NCBI RefSeq assembly: GCF_000785105.2
Contig: NZ_CP018906.1
Span: 1,984,001-2,048,000, forward strand
Direction of reading: 5' to 3'
Length of the DNA stretch: 64,000 nt
DNA from: Lentilactobacillus curieae
GTDB lineage: Bacteria > Bacillota > Bacilli > Lactobacillales > Lactobacillaceae
Positions 34,718 through 45,961 of this stretch are shown piece after piece. Every line of letters begins with the position of its first letter. Within the stretch, counting starts at the first letter, position 1. The position numbers were made by a program, and so were the translations under genes. The notes beneath the pieces are model-generated. The model did not search any database and was not told where the DNA came from. It saw only the letters and a list, made by a program, of their open reading frames with translations.

Positions 34718-34996
34718 TTAATTCTTCCCTTTGTTATCGCTGGGATGATTGTCTAGATAGAAACGAACAAGTTCCTCGATAATCTCATCACGTTCATGAC
34801 GCCGAATTAAATTTCTTGCATCAAGATTACGAGGAATGTAAGCAGGATCTCCTGAAATCAAATATCCAACGATTTGATTATATGGATTGTACCCCTTTTC
34901 CTCGAGGGCACGGTACACCGTCAAAAGTGTATCACGTACATCCTTTTTTTGATCATCGTTAAAATCAAAAAACATGGTTTTGTCTAATGAGCTCAT
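34718..34996 (-). CDS. ireB: IreB-family regulatory phosphoprotein (YrzL)
   Basis: 92 aa. Family sequence [22 protein letters not shown] and [23 protein letters not shown]-like block. In Enterococcus IreB is a substrate of the Ser/Thr kinase IreK and negatively affects cephalosporin resistance; conservation suggests the same module, while the kinase is not here. Start MSSLDKT at 34996. Confidence 0.92.
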   Translation of the reverse strand: MSSLDKTMFFDFNDDQKKDVRDTLLTVYRALEEKGYNPYNQIVGYLISGDPAYIPRNLDARNLIRRHERDEIIEELVRFYLDNHPSDNKGKN

Positions 34997-35092
34997 ACAA
35001 TTCACCTCTATGACTAAAAGTCATTTGAATCAATTTTAACCGATAAGCGCCAAAACTACAATCATGCTAACTGATTTTATCAAAAAAACCAA

Positions 35093-37735
35093 TTATTGTT
35101 GACTTAACCAATCAACTGCAGCACTCATTGCTTTATCAAGTCCAGCTGGATTCTTACCACCGGCTTGAGCCATGTTAGGTCGGCCACCACCGCCTCCTTG
35201 AATGTTACTTGAGATGGCTTTAATCAGGTCAGAAGCCGAAATTCCTGCTTTGACACTCTCATCAGATGAAGCAACGATCAAATTAGCTTTGTCGCCCTTA
35301 CCAGTTCCCAGAACAAGAACATCTGACAACTTTTTATCGCGCCATGAATCGGCTAATTGTCTCAATTGGTCCATTCCTGAGTCCTTAATAACACCAGTAA
35401 TAATGGTATGTGATCCAGCCGTCTCAGCATTTCCAAACACGTCTTGAGCTTGTTGAGCAGCCATTTTAGCTTCCAAACTAGCCTGCTTTGTCTCTAAATC
35501 TTTTACTTCTTGTTGGAGTTGCTCTACTCGATTCCCAACTTCTTTCATCTGAGAAACCTTAAGTTTAGCAGCAATCTGCTTTAAGCTATTTTCCTGTCCG
35601 TTTAGATAATCAAATGCTTCTTTAGAAGTTACAGCTTCGATTCTTCTAACTCCAGCACCAACTCCAGATTCTGAAAGAATCTTAAACAATCCAATTTCGT
35701 TAGTATTCTTAACATGAGTTCCGCCACAGAATTCAATTGAGAAGTCGCCAACGCTAACAACCCGAACTTTATCACCATACTTCTCACTAAATAAGGCGAT
35801 AGCACCCATCTTCTTACCGGTTTCTGGGTCAGTAACCGTGGTATCAACGTTTATTTCTTTGAAGATCTGTTCGTTGACCATATCTTCAACCTTTTGGAGA
35901 TCTTCTGAGGTAACTGAGCCAAAGTGGTTAAAATCAAATCGTAAGTAATTTGGTTCAACCAATGATCCAGCTTGTTGAGTATGACCACCTAAAACGTTTC
36001 TTAATGATTGATCAAGCAAGTGGGTAGCTGTATGGTTTTTTTCTACCTTGCTATGGAAGGCTTTATCAACCTTTAATGAATAAGATGCACCCTTCTTAAG
36101 TGGTTGTAACAAACTGACAGTGTGCAAGTTTTGACCGTTTGGTGCATGCTGAACGTCAATTACTTCAGCAACTTTTTCACCATTTTCGTCGTAAATGTCA
36201 CCCTTATCGGCAACTTGACCACCCATTTCAGCATAGAAAGGAGTCTTATCAAAAATTACTTCTGCCTCATCTGATTTGGTTTCATCAACGAGGGTTTCAT
36301 TCTCGATTAATACAACGGCTTTAGCATCATCAACATCAAGTTGATCATAGCCGACATACTCACTATCATCCTTAATTTCAATCAATAGGTCTCGTTGGAC
36401 ACCCATAGATTTAGCATTGCTCCGAGCATTTCTAGCTCGATCCTTTTGCTTTTGCATTTCATTTGCAAAACCTTCTGTATCCACCTTGATACCAGCATCG
36501 GCTGCAGATTCTTGCGTTAATTCCAGTGGGAAACCATAAGTATCGTAAAGTTTAAATGCAGTAGCTCCATCGATCATGTTGGTACCATTATTCTTAGCTG
36601 TATCGATTTCCTCTGACATCAATTTCAGCCCACCAGCAAGGGTTTCGTTAAACCGATCCTCTTCAGACCTTACTACTTTCGCAATGTAATCACTTTGCTC
36701 TAAAACCTCTGGATAATGTGATTTTAAAGTATCTCCAACAACTGGAACTAACTTGTAAAGAAATGATTCTTTGATACCAAGTTTTTGGCCATTAACGATT
36801 GCTCGTCTAATCAAACGACGAATAACGTAACCTCGACCTTCATTAGAAGGAATTGCTCCGTCGCCAATCGCAACCGTGATTGCTCTAGCATGATCTGCAA
36901 TAACTCTAAAACTTTGATCTAACTTAGAATCTTGACCATACTTAACGCCATCGCCAAGCTCTTCAGCTTTATGAATCATTGGTAAAAATAAGTCGGTTTC
37001 AAAGTTAGTTTTCGCATTTTGGAAAATTGAAACCACCCGTTCAAGTCCCATTCCCGTATCAATGTTTTTTCTAGGAAGTGGTTCGTAAGTGTCTTCTGGG
37101 GTGTGATTGAATTGTGAGAACACAATATTCCAAACTTCTAGGTATTGATCATTTTCCCCGCCAGGATAGTTTTCAGGATCATCAGGTGCTAGATTGTTAA
37201 ATTTCTCACCACGATCATAGAAAATTTCTGAATCAGGTCCTGAAGGTCCCTGACCAATATCCCAAAAATTATCTTCAACTTCGATGATATGATCAGGAGC
37301 AACCCCAACCTCTTCCCAAAACTTTTTGGCATCCGTATCTTTTGGATAAACTGTCATATATAGCTTTTCAGGGTCCCAGCCAAACCACTTATCTGAGGTT
37401 AGGAGTTCATATGCCCATGCAATTGCTTCTTTTTTAAAGTAATCACCAACGGAAAAATTTCCGAGCATTTCAAATAGAGTGTGGTGACGTGGAGTCTTCC
37501 CAACGTTTTCAATATCGTTTGTCCGAATTGATTTTTGTGAACTTGTCATGCGAGGATTCTTTGGCACAACAGAACCATCAAAGTATTTTTTCATTGTTGC
37601 AACACCAGAGTTGATCCATAACAAAGTTGGATCATCAACTGGAATTAATGAAGCGCTTGGTTCGATTGTGTGTCCTTTTTCTTTGAAGAAGTCCAAATAC
37701 ATTTGTCTGATTTGGCCACTAGATAATTCTTTCAT
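35093..37735 (-). CDS. alaS: Alanyl-tRNA synthetase
   Basis: 880 aa class II synthetase, complete. N-terminal aminoacylation domain (QMYLDFFKEKGHT, RNIDTGMGLERV, GRGYVIRRLIRRAI), editing domain with the zinc-type HTATHLLDQSLR and CGGTHV motifs, and C-terminal DHHA1 domain ending in GGGGGRPNMAQAGG. Start at 37735 (MKELSSGQ); the frame extends 52 codons up, but into the T-box leader. Controlled by the alanine T-box immediately upstream. Confidence 0.98.
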   Translation of the reverse strand: MKELSSGQIRQMYLDFFKEKGHTIEPSASLIPVDDPTLLWINSGVATMKKYFDGSVVPKNPRMTSSQKSIRTNDIENVGKTPRHHTLFEMLGNFSVGDYFKKEAIAWAYELLTSDKWFGWDPEKLYMTVYPKDTDAKKFWEEVGVAPDHIIEVEDNFWDIGQGPSGPDSEIFYDRGEKFNNLAPDDPENYPGGENDQYLEVWNIVFSQFNHTPEDTYEPLPRKNIDTGMGLERVVSIFQNAKTNFETDLFLPMIHKAEELGDGVKYGQDSKLDQSFRVIADHARAITVAIGDGAIPSNEGRGYVIRRLIRRAIVNGQKLGIKESFLYKLVPVVGDTLKSHYPEVLEQSDYIAKVVRSEEDRFNETLAGGLKLMSEEIDTAKNNGTNMIDGATAFKLYDTYGFPLELTQESAADAGIKVDTEGFANEMQKQKDRARNARSNAKSMGVQRDLLIEIKDDSEYVGYDQLDVDDAKAVVLIENETLVDETKSDEAEVIFDKTPFYAEMGGQVADKGDIYDENGEKVAEVIDVQHAPNGQNLHTVSLLQPLKKGASYSLKVDKAFHSKVEKNHTATHLLDQSLRNVLGGHTQQAGSLVEPNYLRFDFNHFGSVTSEDLQKVEDMVNEQIFKEINVDTTVTDPETGKKMGAIALFSEKYGDKVRVVSVGDFSIEFCGGTHVKNTNEIGLFKILSESGVGAGVRRIEAVTSKEAFDYLNGQENSLKQIAAKLKVSQMKEVGNRVEQLQQEVKDLETKQASLEAKMAAQQAQDVFGNAETAGSHTIITGVIKDSGMDQLRQLADSWRDKKLSDVLVLGTGKGDKANLIVASSDESVKAGISASDLIKAISSNIQGGGGGRPNMAQAGGKNPAGLDKAMSAAVDWLSQQ

Positions 37736-37754
37736 TAAAATTCTCCTTACCAAA

Positions 37755-37969
37755 AATAAAACACCGTTGCATTTAGAAGAGACGCCATTTAAGACGCGGT
37801 ACCACTCTAATTGCAACGATGTTTCGTAACCACTTTTATTTCCTATAACGTAGGATTTGCGTTTGACATTTACCTTTGAGGATAGCACCAACAGTCATCA
37901 ATCGTTTTTCACAGCAACCAAAACGTTTCTGAAAATGATTAACTGTTAGCATGTTCCTCGGTCACAAAA
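37755..37969 (-). promoter_or_regulatory. T-box riboswitch of alaS
   Basis: Minus-strand leader of about 215 bases. The T-box antiterminator sequence AGTGGTACCGCGT is at 37794-37806; terminator arms sharing TTGCAACG / TGCAACGGTGTT pairing follow with T run near 37755. Stem I closes with GAGGA / TCCTC, and the specifier read just before the 3' arm is GCT (37884-37886), alanine, agreeing with the gene. Uncharged tRNA-Ala is expected to favour read-through. Confidence 0.92.
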
Positions 37970-37998
37970 ATTATACGTTTTTGTGAAAATGATGTCAA
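37970..37998 (-). promoter_or_regulatory. alaS promoter (consensus)
   Basis: Minus-strand TTGACA (37993-37998), 17 bases, TATAAT (37970-37975): a perfect vegetative promoter. Confidence 0.85.
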
Positions 37999-38006
37999 TG
38001 CCTGTT

Positions 38007-39365
38007 CTAATGGTAACGCGTTGAACTTTGCTTTCTTTGTTTCCGCTTAGCACGCTGATCTTCGCGCTTCTTAACTCGACGATCCATTTCGTCTTTACGG
38101 TCCAAATTCATCTTGATTCTTCGCTTATACCCAGGCTTAACTTTCTTTTTCTTCTTCTTGATCATTCCAATCATGGTTGGATCAAGCTTATCATGTTTCT
38201 TCTTGTGGGTTGCCCGCCGATTACGATCATAAGTATCAACTACTTCGTGATCCTTAACAGCCTTGGGTTTGAACTTGATGCCCATAGATTCGAGTTCAGC
38301 AATTTCATCCTCTTCGTCAGGCGTATACAAGGTAATTGAAATCCCTGACATCCCGTTTCTACCCGTTCTACCAACCCGATGAATAAAGAAGTCCAAGTCA
38401 TCAGGAATATCGTCATTGATGACGTGAGAAATACCTTCGATATCAATTCCCCGAGCGGCTAAATCAGTCGCAACAACAAACTGAAATTCTAGTTTTTTAA
38501 TTCGGCGCATTAATTGCTTTCTCTCACGAGGCTGAACACCACCATGAATCATAGCAACCTTTAATCCCTGGCCCTTTAAAAACTCAGTAATTTCTTCAAC
38601 TCGACGCTTAGTATTTGCAAAGACCAACACCAGGTAAGGTTCACCAATGGTCAAAAGCTCATAAATCAATTGATTTTTGTCCTTACCCTTAGTTGAAATT
38701 AGCCAATTATCAATAGTTGGACTAATAATCGTGGATACTGGAATCTCTTCTACGACCGGATTGTTCATATATTTCTTAAGGAATACATTAACTTTTTGAG
38801 GGATAGTTGCAGAAAAGACCATCATCTGGACTTCTTTACCAAAACTAGACGCAATCTTATCAACAATATCCAAGAAGCCCATATCTAAAGTCATATCTGC
38901 TTCATCAACAACAAATTGTTGGGCATTATGCACATCAAGATGACGACCGGAAATTAGATCCCAAATTCTACCTGGAGTTCCAATTACGACGTCTGGTTGC
39001 TCATGTTTTAACTTCTCAATTTGCCGATTTTTATCAGTTCCGCCAACGTATGAACCAATTGTAATTTGGTGTTCTGAGTGTCCTGCAAGCTGTTTGGCAT
39101 CCTCAATGATTTGGTATGCCAACTCACGACTAGGCGTTGTAATTACCGCTTGAGTTGTTTTTACTTCAGGATCAAGTTTGTTAAAAATTGGTAGTAAAAA
39201 CGCGTGAGTCTTACCACTACCAGTTGCAGACTGACCAACCAAATCTCTTCCAGACATTACGATTGGAATTAATTTTGATTGTGCAGCTGTTGGTTGTTTA
39301 AAGCCCTTTTCTTGCAACGCTGATAACAAGAAAGGCTTTAATTTAAAATCTGAAAATTCTGTCAT
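38007..39365 (-). CDS. cshB: DEAD-box RNA helicase (CshB-like)
   Basis: 452 aa. Q motif FKQPTAAQSKLIP, Walker A SATGSGKT, VDEADMTLDMG (DEAD), FSATIP (SAT), and helicase motif VI HRVGRTGR in order. The long basic tail (last 70 residues, KKKKKV, KRKQRKQ) fits CshB, which is cold-related in Bacillus. Nine bases after nrnA, so nrnA-cshB are likely co-transcribed. Its stop is just before the alaS promoter. Confidence 0.92.
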   Translation of the reverse strand: MTEFSDFKLKPFLLSALQEKGFKQPTAAQSKLIPIVMSGRDLVGQSATGSGKTHAFLLPIFNKLDPEVKTTQAVITTPSRELAYQIIEDAKQLAGHSEHQITIGSYVGGTDKNRQIEKLKHEQPDVVIGTPGRIWDLISGRHLDVHNAQQFVVDEADMTLDMGFLDIVDKIASSFGKEVQMMVFSATIPQKVNVFLKKYMNNPVVEEIPVSTIISPTIDNWLISTKGKDKNQLIYELLTIGEPYLVLVFANTKRRVEEITEFLKGQGLKVAMIHGGVQPRERKQLMRRIKKLEFQFVVATDLAARGIDIEGISHVINDDIPDDLDFFIHRVGRTGRNGMSGISITLYTPDEEDEIAELESMGIKFKPKAVKDHEVVDTYDRNRRATHKKKHDKLDPTMIGMIKKKKKKVKPGYKRRIKMNLDRKDEMDRRVKKREDQRAKRKQRKQSSTRYH

Positions 39366-39373
39366 ATACTCTC

Positions 39374-40321
39374 CTATTTGCTTTCCGAAACTAACTTATC
39401 TAATCGGGCAACAAATTCTTTAATTTGGTCTTCGTTCTCAACAACAGCACCACTAGCCAATTCATGGCCACCACCGCCATATTCCTTAGCGAGTTCATTA
39501 ATTGCTGGTCCTTTTGAGCGCAATCGAATTCTGAATCCGCCGTCTTTTTGCTGAACGAAAATTGCCCAAGAAACAACTTCTTTAATTCTTCCTGGAAGTG
39601 GGACCACTGCCGAAGTGCTCTCATCCCCCAAATTAAATGGCTCCAAAACCTCATCTGATAATACTAGGTAAGCTGCGCCACTATCGAGAATGTTTAAATT
39701 TGAATAAACATAGGCTGATAATCTAGCCAGTGGGATATCAATCTCATCTTCAATCTGGTTTACCTCAGAAGCGCTAAAGTTATATTCTGTAAGTTTGCTA
39801 GCAACCGCTAACGTGTGAGATGAAGTGGCAGGATACATAAACCTACCAGTGTCACCAACAATCCCAGCATATAACAATCTTGCGGCTTCGTCTGGCATCG
39901 TCAATTCAGAATGATTAGCATCGTAAAAATCATATACTAACTCTGATGTGCTCGAAGCTTGATCCTCTACCCACTGAATATCGCCAAAAGCGTCATCATT
40001 TGGATGATGGTCAATCTTGATCATTGATTTGCCTTGATTATACCGATCATCATCTACCCGAGGCTGATTAGCAGTATCCACAACAATTACCAAAGCATCT
40101 TTGTACTGATCATCAGCAACTTCATCAACAGTTCCTAACCAAGCAAAGCTTGAGTACTGCTTACCGACACAAAGGACATTTTTCTCAGGAAATGAAGCTT
40201 TCAAAATTTGAGCCAAACCCATTTGAGAACCAATTGCATCTGGGTCTGGGCGCTTGTGCCTGTGAATAATGATAGTTTGGTATTTTTTTATTGTATTGAG
40301 AATTTCTGTTTTTTCAGCCAT
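39374..40321 (-). CDS. nrnA: Oligoribonuclease/pAp-phosphatase NrnA (DHH family)
   Basis: 315 aa phosphoesterase that degrades short RNA and dephosphorylates 3'-phosphoadenosine-5'-phosphate. DHH domain: RHKRPDPDAIGSQMG, VVDTANQPR, IDHHPND and the DHHA1 block GGGGHELASGA. Start at 40321 (MAEKTEIL), after GAGGT; an in-frame start 6 codons up lacks a site. Confidence 0.94.
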   Translation of the reverse strand: MAEKTEILNTIKKYQTIIIHRHKRPDPDAIGSQMGLAQILKASFPEKNVLCVGKQYSSFAWLGTVDEVADDQYKDALVIVVDTANQPRVDDDRYNQGKSMIKIDHHPNDDAFGDIQWVEDQASSTSELVYDFYDANHSELTMPDEAARLLYAGIVGDTGRFMYPATSSHTLAVASKLTEYNFSASEVNQIEDEIDIPLARLSAYVYSNLNILDSGAAYLVLSDEVLEPFNLGDESTSAVVPLPGRIKEVVSWAIFVQQKDGGFRIRLRSKGPAINELAKEYGGGGHELASGAVVENEDQIKEFVARLDKLVSESK

Positions 40322-40390
40322 TTTTTTACCTCTCGCCATTTAATAGAACACTTAAGTATATCTTATCTAACCGATAAAGTGAACGCAAAC

Positions 40391-41485
40391 TTATTGAAAT
40401 AAATCCAAATCAATATTTTCATAGCTCAAATCATCTAGGTTAGTAAGGGTTATCCCAAGTAATCTAACACCTCGTTCTTCTGTTACAGGAGGCACATCCT
40501 CTAAGAGCTGGACTGCTAGATTAAGAAATTCGGTATCATCATTATCCAAGTATCTATCAAAACTAACCCTTTTTGTGTAGGTTGAAAAATCCGTAAACCT
40601 AATTTTCAAAACTAGCGTCTTGCCGTGTTTCTTCTGTTTGATTACCGCTTCCGTAACCAGTTTAGCAATTTTACCAAGGGCAGCATGAACTTCTTCATCA
40701 GACAGTAACGGCGGTCCATACGTCCGTTCCTTACCAATTGATTTACGAATTCTATTTGCCTCAACAGGCCGGGGATCAATTCCTCTAGCACGTTCATAAA
40801 GAATGTAGCCGAACTTTCCAAAATTTTTAATTAAGTCTAATTGGCTCCACTTTAATAAATCATCCCCATTATTGATTTTCAACTCGTGCATTTTAGGAAC
40901 AGTTTTTTTGCCTACGCCTCGGAATTTTTCAATCGGTAGCACCTTTAAAAACTCCAAAGCATCCTTCTGATCAATAATTGTCATCCCTGACGGCTTAGCG
41001 TAATCTGACGCTTCTTTAGCTAAAAATTTAGAATATGAAACACCAACCGAGCAAGTTAGATGAGTCATATTCCAAATTTTTGTTTGGATTTCCCTACCTA
41101 CTCGAATTGGGTCTTTAATATCTTTTTTATTATTAGTGACATCTAAATAAGCCTCATCTAGGGCATATGATTCAACTATGTCTGTGTATTCATTAAAAAT
41201 TTCATGAATCATCGCAGAGTACTTTCGATAAAAGTCAAACCCCGAAAATCTAAATACCGCCGCTGGGCATAACCTAAGTGCTTCCATTGAACTCATCGCT
41301 GAATGAATTCCGAACTTTCGAGCATTATAGTTTGCGGTTGAAACCACACCACGCCCACCAGTTTTTCTAGGATCTTTAGCAACCACTAATAGCTTAGTTT
41401 TTAGGCTGGGGTCTAATAACTCTTCGATTGAAGCATAAAATGCATCCATATCAACATGAATAATTTTCCTGTTGTCTTTTTCCAT
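40391..41485 (-). CDS. dinB: DNA polymerase IV
   Basis: 364 aa Y-family translesion polymerase. Catalytic DMDAFYASIEE (residues 12-22), YSYALDEAYLDVT with Asp/Glu metal ligands, and the little-finger region. Start at 41485 (MEKDNRK); an in-frame TTG three codons earlier is possible. A LexA box in the promoter marks it as an SOS gene. Downstream nrnA and cshB may be partly co-transcribed. Confidence 0.95.
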   Translation of the reverse strand: MEKDNRKIIHVDMDAFYASIEELLDPSLKTKLLVVAKDPRKTGGRGVVSTANYNARKFGIHSAMSSMEALRLCPAAVFRFSGFDFYRKYSAMIHEIFNEYTDIVESYALDEAYLDVTNNKKDIKDPIRVGREIQTKIWNMTHLTCSVGVSYSKFLAKEASDYAKPSGMTIIDQKDALEFLKVLPIEKFRGVGKKTVPKMHELKINNGDDLLKWSQLDLIKNFGKFGYILYERARGIDPRPVEANRIRKSIGKERTYGPPLLSDEEVHAALGKIAKLVTEAVIKQKKHGKTLVLKIRFTDFSTYTKRVSFDRYLDNDDTEFLNLAVQLLEDVPPVTEERGVRLLGITLTNLDDLSYENIDLDLFQ

Positions 41486-41503
41486 ATTTATCAACTCACA
41501 CTA

Positions 41504-41532
41504 AGTATACACAAACGTATGTTCTTTTCCAA
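41504..41532 (-). promoter_or_regulatory. dinB promoter with LexA box
   Basis: Minus-strand TTGGAA (41527-41532), 17 bases, TATACT (41504-41509). In the spacer, AGAACATACGTTTG (41512-41525) matches the Gram-positive LexA box at 12 of 14 positions. Confidence 0.75.
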
Positions 41533-41534
41533 GC

Positions 41535-41557
41535 AAAAAAATAAGCCCAAAGGCTCA
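41535..41557 (-). terminator. Terminator of the mutS...yajC run
   Basis: GAGCC / GGCTT hairpin (minus strand) with seven T, just before the dinB promoter. Confidence 0.75.
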
Positions 41558-41568
41558 TTTTCAATTGA

Positions 41569-41994
41569 CTATTTAGTTTCTTCAGAATCTTTAGTATCTG
41601 GTTCTTCAGCTGCTGGTTTTTCATCAGTAGCAGCTGGTTGAGAACTTTCAACGTTATCCTTAGGTTCAGCTGGCTTAGCAGCTGCATTTGCTTGGTTACC
41701 TCTATCAGATGCAACTGGTGCACCAACAGCTGGTTGTTTGATTGAAGCAATAGCGTTCAAATCAAATACCAAGTAAATTCCGTCACAGTCAAGCGTTACA
41801 GTTTTGTCAGTTGTGTTAACTTCATCAACGATACCATGTAAGCGGCCAATCGTTACGACTTGATCTCCAGGCTTTACCTTAGAGAGCTCTTCGCGACGCT
41901 TTTGTTCTTGCTTACGTTGTGGTCGAATCATAAAGAAGTACATTAAACCAAACAAAACAACAATCATTAAGATCGAGTATACAGAACTATTCAA
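41569..41994 (-). CDS. yajC: Preprotein translocase subunit YajC
   Basis: 141 aa. One N-terminal membrane helix (SILMIVVLFGLMYFFM), then FFMIRPQRKQEQKRREEL and the beta core LHGIVDEVN, with a long acidic/Ala-Pro tail. Accessory of the Sec-SecDF complex. The start is taken as TTG at 41994, 6 bases after GGGGTGA; a GTG three codons up would overlap that site. Last gene of the mutS to yajC run, 52-60 bases after tgt. Confidence 0.9.
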   Translation of the reverse strand: MNSSVYSILMIVVLFGLMYFFMIRPQRKQEQKRREELSKVKPGDQVVTIGRLHGIVDEVNTTDKTVTLDCDGIYLVFDLNAIASIKQPAVGAPVASDRGNQANAAAKPAEPKDNVESSQPAATDEKPAAEEPDTKDSEETK

Positions 41995-42055
41995 CAATTT
42001 CACCCCGCTTATTCATACTATTAACTGTACCAAATTAACATGAAAAGGTCTACAC

Positions 42056-43210
<1,155 letters not shown>

Positions 43211-43215
43211 CTAAA

Positions 43216-44256
43216 TTAATAAATGTACATTGCATCGCCGAAGCTAAAGAAACGATACTTCTCATCAATCGCATGCTCGTATGCATTCAAAATGTTGTCA
43301 CGTCCAGTGAAGGCAGCAACTAACATAACAAGCGTGGATTTTGGTAGATGGAAGTTTGTGATAAACGAATCAACGACCTTCCACTCATATCCTGGTTTGA
43401 TAAATATGTCTGTCCATCCTGAGTCCGGATGAATTTCTCCGTTAAACTTTGAGCCAACAGTTTCTAGTGTTCTTATTGACGTCGTCCCAGTGGCCACAAT
43501 CTTTCCACCACTATCTCTAACTTTATTAAGGGTGCGAGCAGCCTCTTCACTGAGACGATAAAATTCACTATGCATTTTATGATCTTCGATGTTTTCTTCA
43601 TCCACTGGTCGAAATGTCCCAAGACCAACGTGTAACGTTAAATAAACAAGCTTAACGCCCTTATCTGCGACCTTCTGCAATAATTCCTTAGTCCAATGCA
43701 AACCAGCAGTTGGAGCAGCTGCAGAGCCCATTTCTTTGGCGTAGACAGTTTGGTACCTGTCTGGGTCATCGAGCTTTTCTTTAATGTATGGCGGCAATGG
43801 GGTTTCACCAAGTTCTTCTAGAATCTCGATAAAGATTCCATCATACTTAAATTCAATTTCCCTACCCCCATGCTCTAACTCCTTGGTAACGACTGCTTTT
43901 AACTTACCATCACCAAAAGTTATCACTGAGCCAACCTTAGCTTTTTTGGCAGGTTTCATTAAAGTTTCCCACTTATCGCCTTCGATATTATGAAGCAGCA
44001 GTACTTCCAGATGGCCACCGGTAGATTCTTTCTCACCATAAATTCTAGCGGGCATTACCTTTGAATCGTTCATTACCAAGGCATCCCCTGGATTTAAATA
44101 ATCTAAAATATCGTAAAAGTGGCGATCCTGAGTTTCACCACTCTCATGATTTAAGACTAATAACCTAGAAGTATCGCGATTTTTAATTGGGGTTTGAGCA
44201 ATTAATTCGTGCGGTAGGTCATAGTCAAAATCATCTAATGTGTAATGAGTCTCCAT
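43216..44256 (-). CDS. queA: S-adenosylmethionine:tRNA ribosyltransferase-isomerase
   Basis: 346 aa. Transfers ribosyl from SAM to preQ1-tRNA, forming epoxyqueuosine. QueA motifs: [50 protein letters not shown]-like [13 protein letters not shown]. Start at 44256 (METHYTLD); the frame runs on 18 codons into ruvB 3' sequence. Lies between ruvB and tgt. Confidence 0.97.
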   Translation of the reverse strand: METHYTLDDFDYDLPHELIAQTPIKNRDTSRLLVLNHESGETQDRHFYDILDYLNPGDALVMNDSKVMPARIYGEKESTGGHLEVLLLHNIEGDKWETLMKPAKKAKVGSVITFGDGKLKAVVTKELEHGGREIEFKYDGIFIEILEELGETPLPPYIKEKLDDPDRYQTVYAKEMGSAAAPTAGLHWTKELLQKVADKGVKLVYLTLHVGLGTFRPVDEENIEDHKMHSEFYRLSEEAARTLNKVRDSGGKIVATGTTSIRTLETVGSKFNGEIHPDSGWTDIFIKPGYEWKVVDSFITNFHLPKSTLVMLVAAFTGRDNILNAYEHAIDEKYRFFSFGDAMYIY

Positions 44257-44269
44257 GATGTGAGCCTCC

Positions 44270-45292
44270 CTAATCCTTTGTAGTTGGAAATTCATATCCG
44301 AGGTGTTCATATCCCTTTGCGGTTACCATTCGTCCTCTAGCTGTCCGCTTAATCAGACCAATTTGCATCAAATAAGGTTCATACATCTCCGCAATTGTAT
44401 CGGTTTCTTCACCGATATTTGCTGCCAAAGTATTCAGCCCAACCGGACCGCCGTTGTAAAATTCAATCATTGTTTTTAACAACTTAATGTCAGTATCATC
44501 TAAACCGAGATTATCAACCTTTAAGAGATTAAGAGCGTACTGGACAATTTCTAAATCAACTTCTGACTTATCAGATACCTGAGCGAAATCCCGAATCCGT
44601 TTAAGCAAACGATTGGCAATTCTGGGAGTTCCCCTTGAACGCAAGGCAACCTCATACGCTGCATCATCAGAAATTGAAATGTTAAATATATCCGCGGTCC
44701 GTTTGACGATGTTATTTAAATCTTTGGTTTGGTAATAATTCATGTGTTCCACAATTCCAAATCGATCACGCAATGGAGCTGATAAAGCACCAGCTTGGGT
44801 AGTAGCCCCAATCAGTGTGAACGGTGGTAGTGGGAAGTGAACTGGGTGAGCACCGGGACCTTGGCCGACAATTATATCTACATAGAAATCTTCCATCGCA
44901 GAGTACAACATTTCCTCAACAATTTTTGGTAATCGATGAATTTCATCAATAAACAAGACGTCGCCAGGTTGTAACTCATTTAAAATTGAAAGTAAATCCC
45001 CAGGTTTGTCGATAGCTGGCCCACTAGTCGTTCTAATATGAACTTCCATTTCATTAGCAATTACCATCGCCAAAGTTGTCTTTCCTAGTCCAGGAGGCCC
45101 ATAGAGTAAAACGTGATCTAAAGATTCTTCCCGTTGCTTTGCAGCCTTGATATATATTTGGAGTTCGTTTTTAATATCGTCTTGACCAATGTACTGATTT
45201 AAAAATTGGGGGCGCAGTGACATCTCAATTTTTTCTTCATCATTGTTCTCAACGCCGGATGACACTAGTCGATCATCATTTCCCTCGCTCAC
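44270..45292 (-). CDS. ruvB: Holliday junction branch-migration ATPase RuvB
   Basis: 340 aa AAA+ motor. Walker [10 protein letters not shown], Walker B FIDEIHRL, sensor TTQAG and C-terminal winged helix. Works with RuvA to move Holliday junctions. The start is GTG at 45292, 6 bases after GGAGGTG. Follows ruvA by 12 bases. Confidence 0.97.
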   Translation of the reverse strand: MSEGNDDRLVSSGVENNDEEKIEMSLRPQFLNQYIGQDDIKNELQIYIKAAKQREESLDHVLLYGPPGLGKTTLAMVIANEMEVHIRTTSGPAIDKPGDLLSILNELQPGDVLFIDEIHRLPKIVEEMLYSAMEDFYVDIIVGQGPGAHPVHFPLPPFTLIGATTQAGALSAPLRDRFGIVEHMNYYQTKDLNNIVKRTADIFNISISDDAAYEVALRSRGTPRIANRLLKRIRDFAQVSDKSEVDLEIVQYALNLLKVDNLGLDDTDIKLLKTMIEFYNGGPVGLNTLAANIGEETDTIAEMYEPYLMQIGLIKRTARGRMVTAKGYEHLGYEFPTTKD

Positions 45293-45304
45293 AAAGTTCA
45301 CCTC

Positions 45305-45907
45305 CTACTTCATTAATAATTTCAAACCTAAACTTAGATATTCATCAGTGGAAAGACCACTCTTTTCAGACATCCCATCCTTGATTGCAGAAATCTGCTT
45401 TTCTGAATATCCTAGTGCAGATAGTGCTAACAAGGCGTCTCTCAGTTCTGGACTATCATCAGATAGGTTCGGTTCAGGCTTAACTGGTGAATCCAATAAG
45501 TCGCCATCAATATCACCAAGTTTACCTTGCAAGTCCAAAATAATTTGTTGAGCAGTCTTTTTGCCTACACCAGGAAACTTTGTCAAGAACTTCACATTAC
45601 CTTCATTTACAGCGGCAATTAAACCTGAGCGATCATTACCTGCGAGAATCGCCAGGGCACTCTTAGGGCCAATTCCAGACACTGCAATTAGTTTTAGAAA
45701 TAGTTGCTTATCCTTGGCATCAAAAAAGCCAAATAACAGCAATGCATTTTCGCTAACTGATTGGTAAACATAAACCCTAACGTGCTCATCACCAACTTTA
45801 AACCTGTATGGATCAGCAGTATAGATAAAATAGCCGACCCCACCAGTTTGGACAACGATATGATCTGGTGCAACATCAACGATTGTCCCTTGGATAAATT
45901 CAAACAT
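45305..45907 (-). CDS. ruvA: Holliday junction DNA-binding protein RuvA
   Basis: 200 aa. OB-fold N domain (IVDVAPDHIVVQTGGVGY), helix-hairpin-helix motifs (SGIGPKSALAIL, PGVGKKTAQQIIL) and the C-terminal RuvB-binding domain. Starts about 50 bases after mutL; I see no LexA box ahead of it, so SOS control is not evident. Confidence 0.97.
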   Translation of the reverse strand: MFEFIQGTIVDVAPDHIVVQTGGVGYFIYTADPYRFKVGDEHVRVYVYQSVSENALLLFGFFDAKDKQLFLKLIAVSGIGPKSALAILAGNDRSGLIAAVNEGNVKFLTKFPGVGKKTAQQIILDLQGKLGDIDGDLLDSPVKPEPNLSDDSPELRDALLALSALGYSEKQISAIKDGMSEKSGLSTDEYLSLGLKLLMK

Positions 45908-45961
45908 GACATTCCCCTATTTCCAATAAATTAATCAACTAATTGTATCATATTGAAATCG

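Noticed and set aside
37736-37891. Longer alaS reading frame of 932 codons
   Set aside because: The added 52 codons are the T-box leader, not protein coding.
41486-41600. dinB as part of the yajC transcript
   Set aside because: A hairpin with T run and then a clear promoter separate them.
45908-45961. LexA box ahead of ruvA
   Set aside because: No CGAAC-N4-GTTCG-like sequence seen in the mutL-ruvA gap.
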